From contig JAHFUP010000028.1 in the NCBI GenBank assembly GCA_023265025.1, positions 1 to 56,059 of the forward strand: a stretch of DNA of 56,059 bases, read 5' to 3'. The notes beneath the pieces are model-generated. The model saw only the letters and a list, made by a program, of their open reading frames with translations. It did no database searches and had not been told where the DNA came from. Made by a program: the position numbers and the translations under genes. This document shows positions 52,287 to 56,059 of this stretch, one piece after another (position 1 is the first letter of the stretch; each line of letters opens with the position of its first letter). The stretch is from Acidimicrobiia bacterium (GTDB lineage: Bacteria > Actinomycetota > Acidimicrobiia > Acidimicrobiales > AC-14).

Positions 52287-53144
52287 ATGGGGGTTCGCTT
52301 GGAGGTGGAGCAGGCGAAGGAGCGGGCCGAGGACTTCCTCGAGGACGCGGCCGAGAGCACGTGGCTGGAGCGGCTGGCCCGGGCCGGGCTCGCGGCCCGC
52401 GGGCTGCTCTATATCGTCGTCGCCATCCTGGCCGCCCAGGTCGCCCGCGGTCACGACGACACCCGCGCCGACAAGCAGGGGGCGCTGCGGGCCGTCGTCC
52501 GCCAGCCCTTCGGCCGGGTCCTCGTGCTGGCCCTCGCCATCGGCTTCGCCGGCTATGCGACCTGGCGCTTCGTCGAGGCCGGGGTCGGCCCCCGCGACGA
52601 GCCCGACGGGCGCAAGGCCATGTTCAAGCGGCTCGGGTACGCGGCCCGCGGCGCGCTGTACGCGTTCTTCTTCGCCAGCGCGGTGAAGCTCTTCATCTGG
52701 TCGAACACGGCGACCTCACAGCAGGCGGAGGCCGACTGGACGGCACGAGTGCTCAACTGGCCGGGTGGGATGTGGCTGGTGACGGGCATCGGGCTGGTGC
52801 TGATCGGCAGCGGGCTGTACGTCGGGTGGCGGGGGCTGTCGGGCAAGTTCCGCAAGCGGCTGAAGTCCTACGAGATGGGTGCGTCGGAGCGTAGGTGGGT
52901 GCGGGCCGTCGGGACGGTCGGGATGGTCGCCCGCATGGTCGTATGGACCTTGATCGGCGTGTTCCTCGTCGCCGCCGCCCGCCAGCACGACCCCCAGCAG
53001 GCGGTGGGCATCGACGGGGCGCTGAAGCGGCTGGCCGACCGGTCGTACGGGCCGGCGCTGCTGGTGGTGGTGGCCTTCGGCCTCGCCGCCTACGGCCTGT
53101 ACTCCTTCGCCGAGGCCCGCTACCGCCGGGTCGGCGGGCATTGA
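52287..53144 (+). CDS. DUF1206 family membrane protein
   Basis: A 285-aa protein with six hydrophobic segments arranged as three two-helix repeats. Each repeat begins with an LARAGLAARGLLYIVVA-like element (also LGYAARGALYAFFFAS and GMVARMVVWTLIGVFL). This triple repeat defines DUF1206, which is common in actinobacteria and has no known function. The stop overlaps the TTG start of the PAP2-kinase fusion (TTGA). Confidence 0.92.
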   Translation: MGVRLEVEQAKERAEDFLEDAAESTWLERLARAGLAARGLLYIVVAILAAQVARGHDDTRADKQGALRAVVRQPFGRVLVLALAIGFAGYATWRFVEAGVGPRDEPDGRKAMFKRLGYAARGALYAFFFASAVKLFIWSNTATSQQAEADWTARVLNWPGGMWLVTGIGLVLIGSGLYVGWRGLSGKFRKRLKSYEMGASERRWVRAVGTVGMVARMVVWTLIGVFLVAAARQHDPQQAVGIDGALKRLADRSYGPALLVVVAFGLAAYGLYSFAEARYRRVGGH

Positions 53145-54514
53145 GCCCTCTGACGGGGCGCGGGCTGGACCTGCTCGGGCGGGCCGCCGACCGCTTCAAG
53201 CTCTGGCTGGCGTTGGCCGCGGTGCTCGGCCTCAGCGGCGGGCGGTTCCGCCGGCGGGCCGCCCTGCGCGGGCTCTTCGGCGCCGCCCTGGCCTCGGCGG
53301 TCGCCAACGGGCCGGCGAAGCTGGCTGTCCGCCGCCGGCGGCCCACGGCGAGCCGGCTCCCGTGGCGGGAGCAGCCCAGCACATCGTCGTTCCCCTCGGG
53401 CCACGCCGCCGCCGGCTTCGCCTTCGCGGTCGGGGCGGGGCAGGAGGTGCCGGCGCTGGCCGGGCCGCTGGTCGGCCTCGCCGCCCTGGTCGGGTACTCC
53501 CGGATCCACTCCGGGGCCCACCACCCCGGCGATGTCGCCGCCGGCGCCGCGCTCGGCGCCGGCGCCGGCCTGCTGACCCGCCGGCTCTGGCCCGTCGCGC
53601 CGCACGAGGCCGCCCACGTGCGAACCGCGCTGAAGCCGGCGGAGGTGGAGCCGTCCCCGAAGGGCAGGGGACTGGTGATCGTCGTCAATCCCTCGGCCGG
53701 CTCCAGCGGGAAGGCGGCCACCGAGCTCAGGGACGAGCTGCCCGAGGCCGAGGTGGTCGAACTGGAGGAGGGCGACGACCTGGAGGCGGCGCTCAAGGAC
53801 GCCGCCGGCCGGGGCTGCGCCATCGGTGTCGCCGGCGGCGACGGCTCGGTCAACGCCGCGGCATCCATCGCCGCGGAGGTCGGCAAGCCGCTGTTCGTCG
53901 TGCCCGGCGGCACCCTCAACCACTTCGCCTACGCCCTCGGGCTGGAGAGCATCGCCGACGCGGCCCGAGCCGTCCGGGAGGGCCGGGCCGTCTCGGTCGA
54001 CCGGGCGGTGATCGACGGCCACACCTTCGTGAACACCGCCAGCGTCGGCAGCTACGTCGACCTGGTCGACGCCCGTGAGAAGCTGGAGAACCGTATCGGC
54101 AAGTGGCCGGCGGTGGTCGTGGCCCTCGGGCGCGTCCTGCGCCGGTCGCAGCCGGTGGAGCTGGAGATCGACGGCGAGCGCCGGCGGGTCTGGATGATCT
54201 TCATCGGCAACTGCCGGTACCGCCCGGCCGGCTTCACGCCGAGCTGGCGGGACCGGCTCGACGACGGCGAGCTCGACATCCGTATCGTCGACGGCAGCCA
54301 CCCCTTCTCGCGGACGCGGCTCCTGTTGTCGGTCATGACCGGCCGCCTGGCGACCTGCGGCGCGTACGAGCAGCGGTTCGTGACCAGCCTCCACGTGAAG
54401 TCGCTGGAGGGCCGGCTCCGGCTGGCCCGTGACGGCGAGACGTTCGACGGCCCCGAGGCGTTCACCATCACCAAGGCCACCGAGCCCCTCCGCGTGTACG
54501 TCCCCGGGGACTGA
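53141..54514 (+). CDS. PAP2 phosphatase fused to diacylglycerol kinase-like lipid kinase
   Basis: A protein of about 457 aa. The N-terminal PAP2 domain has KLAVRRRRPTA (KX6RP), SFPSGHAAAGFAFAV and YSRIHSGAHHPGDVAAG, all three motifs intact. The C-terminal half is a DAG/sphingosine kinase catalytic domain: VIVVNPSAGSSGKAA, IGVAGGDGSVNAAASIA and LFVVPGGTLNHFAYALG. The two activities oppose each other on lipid phosphates, so one protein could interconvert lipid alcohols and phosphates. No ATG is available; TTG 53141 overlaps the DUF1206 stop and is the most likely start. Confidence 0.87.
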   Translation: MSPLTGRGLDLLGRAADRFKLWLALAAVLGLSGGRFRRRAALRGLFGAALASAVANGPAKLAVRRRRPTASRLPWREQPSTSSFPSGHAAAGFAFAVGAGQEVPALAGPLVGLAALVGYSRIHSGAHHPGDVAAGAALGAGAGLLTRRLWPVAPHEAAHVRTALKPAEVEPSPKGRGLVIVVNPSAGSSGKAATELRDELPEAEVVELEEGDDLEAALKDAAGRGCAIGVAGGDGSVNAAASIAAEVGKPLFVVPGGTLNHFAYALGLESIADAARAVREGRAVSVDRAVIDGHTFVNTASVGSYVDLVDAREKLENRIGKWPAVVVALGRVLRRSQPVELEIDGERRRVWMIFIGNCRYRPAGFTPSWRDRLDDGELDIRIVDGSHPFSRTRLLLSVMTGRLATCGAYEQRFVTSLHVKSLEGRLRLARDGETFDGPEAFTITKATEPLRVYVPGD

Positions 54515-54518
54515 ACGG

Positions 54519-55280
54519 GTGACCGGGCTCCGGGCCGGTGTCCGCAGGCGGCTCGACCCTGACGGCCGGTACGGCCTCCGGGTCACCCTGTTCGGCCTGG
54601 CGTTCCTGCTGGTCGCCATCCCGTTCGGGTTCCTGCTCGACCAGGTCAAGCGCAACGGCACCCTCGTCCGTCTCGACACGTCGGCTGCGAGGCACCTCCA
54701 CGAGTGGGTGCGCCACTCCGACCAGCTCGTCAGCGACCTCAAGTTCCTGACCTTCTTCGGGTCGCCGATCTGGTTCTACGTGATCGTGACGCCGGCGGTC
54801 GTGTGGGTGTGGCGCCGCGGCCACCGGCGCCTGGCTGTCTTCCTGCTGGTGACGGTCCTGGGCGGGGGGCTGCTCGACACCGTCGTCAAGGAGGTCGTCA
54901 GCCGGGCCCGGCCGTCGCTCGTCGACCCGGTGGCGAGCGCCCACGGGAAGAGCTTCCCGTCCGGCCACGCCATGTCGTCGACGTTCACCTACGGCGCCCT
55001 CCTGCTGGTGTTTCTGCCGGTGATCGCCCGGCGGTACCGCCCAGTGGCCGTCGGCGCCGCCATCGTCCTGGTGGTGGCGATCTGCTTCTCCCGCCTGGCG
55101 CTGGGCGTCCACTTCATCACCGACGTGGTCGGCGGCGTCGTCCTCGGGCTGGCGTGGCTGGCGGCGTCGACCGCGGCCTTCAGCACCTGGCGGGTCGAGC
55201 GGGGCAAGCCGGCGGTCGAGGTGACGGAGGGCCTCGAGCCGGAGGCGGCGCCGGACCTGGCAGTCGGTCAGTCGGGCTGA
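54519..55280 (+). CDS. PAP2-family membrane phosphatase
   Basis: A 253-aa membrane protein. PAP2 motifs are complete: KEVVSRARP (KX6RP), KSFPSGHAMSSTFTYG and SRLALGVHFITDVVGG. Six helices and the size fit undecaprenyl-diphosphatase-like or phosphatidylglycerophosphatase-B-like enzymes. GTG 54519 starts four bases after the preceding stop, so it is probably co-transcribed with DUF1206 and the PAP2-kinase gene. The 3' end overlaps the convergent cupin gene by 13 bases. Confidence 0.92.
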   Translation: MTGLRAGVRRRLDPDGRYGLRVTLFGLAFLLVAIPFGFLLDQVKRNGTLVRLDTSAARHLHEWVRHSDQLVSDLKFLTFFGSPIWFYVIVTPAVVWVWRRGHRRLAVFLLVTVLGGGLLDTVVKEVVSRARPSLVDPVASAHGKSFPSGHAMSSTFTYGALLLVFLPVIARRYRPVAVGAAIVLVVAICFSRLALGVHFITDVVGGVVLGLAWLAASTAAFSTWRVERGKPAVEVTEGLEPEAAPDLAVGQSG

Positions 55281-55600
55281 AGTCGGACGGCCAGCCAGCT
55301 GGTGGCCTCACTCGTCTCCACGACGGTGTGCCGGACGCCGGCCGGGAGGAACGCCCAGTCGCCCGGACCGAGCTCCAGCCGCTCGCCGGCGACGTCGAGC
55401 ACGGCGGCGCCGGCGAGGACGACCACCCACTCGTCGTCGTCCTGCAGGTACTCGTGCGGGACCGCGCTCGGTGCGCTCAGGATCTGCTCGACGACCAACT
55501 GGCGCACCGCGACGATCCCTTCGACGAGCTCGCCCTCGGCCGGCGCCTCGCTCACGGGCCGCAGCCGGCCCGCCGGTGTCGTGCCCATGACGCCGATCAT
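55268..55600 (-). CDS. Small cupin-domain protein
   Basis: A protein of about 110 aa with a single cupin barrel. Motif 1 is EYLQDDDEWVVVLAGAAVLD (the E-W-x-V-x-x-G type) and motif 2 is LGPGDWAFLPAGVRHTV, giving a His/Glu metal site typical of small cupins. The function is unknown. The start is uncertain: ATG 55600 is used, ATG 55588 is possible, and ATG 55654 or GTG 55669 would extend the protein through a structured region. Confidence 0.85.
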   Translation of the reverse strand: MIGVMGTTPAGRLRPVSEAPAEGELVEGIVAVRQLVVEQILSAPSAVPHEYLQDDDEWVVVLAGAAVLDVAGERLELGPGDWAFLPAGVRHTVVETSEATSWLAVRLQPD

Positions 55601-55621
55601 CGCGCCCGGAGGGATTGATGG

Positions 55622-55695
55622 GCGGTCCTCCCCTGACTGAGAAGTCAGAGCCATCAGGGCAACCTGCACGTCACACGAACGGCGGGGAGGACCGC
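55622..55695 (-). promoter_or_regulatory. Highly structured leader candidate upstream of the cupin gene
   Basis: On the minus strand, a 12-bp perfect closing stem (GCGGTCCTCCCC, 55695-55684, with 55633-55622) encloses three hairpin elements. They are a GCCGT/ATGGC stem that contains CAGG-TTGC-CCTG, and a separate TGACT-TCTC-AGTCA hairpin (55647-55634). A -10-like TACTAT (55707-55702) lies just upstream, so a transcript could begin at the base of the closing stem. I do not recognise the RNA class. It is the most riboswitch-like structure in the window. Confidence 0.55.
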
Positions 55696-55701
55696 TCCCT
55701 C

Positions 55702-55707
55702 ATAGTA
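55702..55707 (-). promoter_or_regulatory. Putative -10 box of the cupin transcript
   Basis: TACTAT on the minus strand, about seven bases before the structured leader. No clear -35 is present in the GC-rich sequence upstream. Confidence 0.4.
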
Positions 55708-55736
55708 GCGCCGGCGCCGGCGTGTCGCAGGGGCGA

Positions 55737-55945
55737 TCTAGTGCCTCGACCTCATTCGTTCGCTTCGCTCACTCCATTCGGTCGAAGTGATCGTGCTCCG
55801 GCGGGCGAGCGGAGCTCGCGCCGCCTCCGCCCTGTCCCTCCCTCGTGTCCGCTGCCGGAGGGGCCGCCTTCGGCGGCGACGGCGGCCACGGACGGGAAAC
55901 CCCACGAACGCGGCGAACGTTTGTGGTCAGGGCACTGATGACTAG
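55737..55945. repeat. ~206-bp dispersed repeat, copy 2 (MITE-like or structured element)
   Basis: Same orientation as copy 1 at 40893-41098, with three substitutions and one extra TGA near the right end. CTAG is present at both borders. The right CTAG supplies the TAG stop codon of the histidine phosphatase gene. Reading frames inside both copies encode near-identical Arg/Ser/Pro-rich peptides and are not considered genes. Confidence 0.85.
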
Positions 55946-56059
55946 TCGGTCTCGTTCCACCGTTCGAGGACCGCCGTGTCCCGTTCCCAGCCCAGGACCG
56001 AGATCGACGCGGTGGACAGCGCCAGCCTGGCACCGTGGTCGGGCGGGAGGTCGATCCAG
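55942..56059 (-). CDS. Histidine phosphatase family protein (3' end only)
   Basis: A partial frame that enters from the right edge of the window. The last 38 codons read WIDLPPDHGARLALSTAS, then ISVLGWERDTAVLERWNETD. This ending (taSvsVLGwe...RWN) is typical of actinobacterial PhoE/phosphoglycerate-mutase-like histidine phosphatases. The catalytic RHG motif lies outside the window. Its stop codon lies inside the right border of repeat copy 2. Confidence 0.75.
   Translation of the reverse strand, partial: WIDLPPDHGARLALSTASISVLGWERDTAVLERWNETD

Noticed and set aside
40893-55945. Composite transposon bounded by the two ~206-bp repeats
   Set aside because: The interval holds housekeeping genes (ppc, helicase) and no transposase; the repeats more likely moved or expanded independently.

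Overview
The window is about 56 kb of very GC-rich, gene-dense DNA (roughly 70% GC by eye). It has many GTG and TTG starts and many 1-8 base gene overlaps of the ATGA, GTGA and TGATG type. An AdnA/AdnB-like helicase-nuclease pair, DUF6069, DUF1206 and DUF1003 proteins and the codon style point to a chromosome of the phylum Actinomycetota. A glutaminyl-tRNA synthetase with a GatB/YqeY-like tail is unusual there and would suit a deep lineage such as Acidimicrobiia. That placement is inference.

Region 1 (1-17.3 kb) is metabolic and housekeeping. It holds a VOC protein and glnS. Next come two divergent units: an Lrp-type regulator, acetoacetyl-CoA synthetase and PAP2 on the minus strand, and phhA-hppD-fahA-hmgA on the plus strand. 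Together these units convert phenylalanine and tyrosine to fumarate and acetoacetate and activate the acetoacetate; only maleylacetoacetate isomerase is missing from the window. A 40-bp perfect palindrome separates hmgA from adnB. Then follow adnB/adnA, a glycerophosphodiesterase, orn, dut and tRNA-Gly(GCC).

Region 2 (17.3-23.3 kb) is an integration hot spot. It has a tyrosine integrase beside tRNA-Gly, an excisionase-like protein, a GNAT/DUF1778 toxin-antitoxin pair, a 5'-truncated sialidase-like fragment, a VapBC-like pair, a frameshifted M14 peptidase fragment, an alpha/beta hydrolase and a GlsB-like membrane protein.

Region 3 (23.3-34.6 kb) holds exported and transport functions: a DrrAB-type ABC transporter, a membrane-anchored BNR-repeat protein, a 1371-aa multidomain subtilase and a heterodimeric ABC exporter.

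Region 4 (34.6-41.1 kb) is the most interesting. Three minus-strand genes form a probable operon: a DUF4062-STAND NTPase-TPR protein, a TPR/TRAFs-binding-like protein fused to a patatin phospholipase, and a second DUF4062-like protein with an unrecognised C-terminal half. This looks like a sensor-NTPase plus lipase-effector conflict (anti-phage or abortive infection) system. It starts at the edge of a ~206-bp repeat whose second copy lies at 55.7 kb.

Region 5 (41.1-56 kb) holds a lipoprotein, DUF6069, twin 59-bp hairpin repeats, a DEAD-box RNA helicase with a strong leader hairpin, rhodanese, PEP carboxylase and a DUF1003 protein. It ends with membrane-lipid genes (DedA-PAP2 fusion, PAP2-diacylglycerol kinase fusion, PAP2), an aldose dehydrogenase, a methyltransferase, DUF1206 and a cupin with a highly structured upstream region. 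The last feature is the 3' end of a histidine phosphatase.
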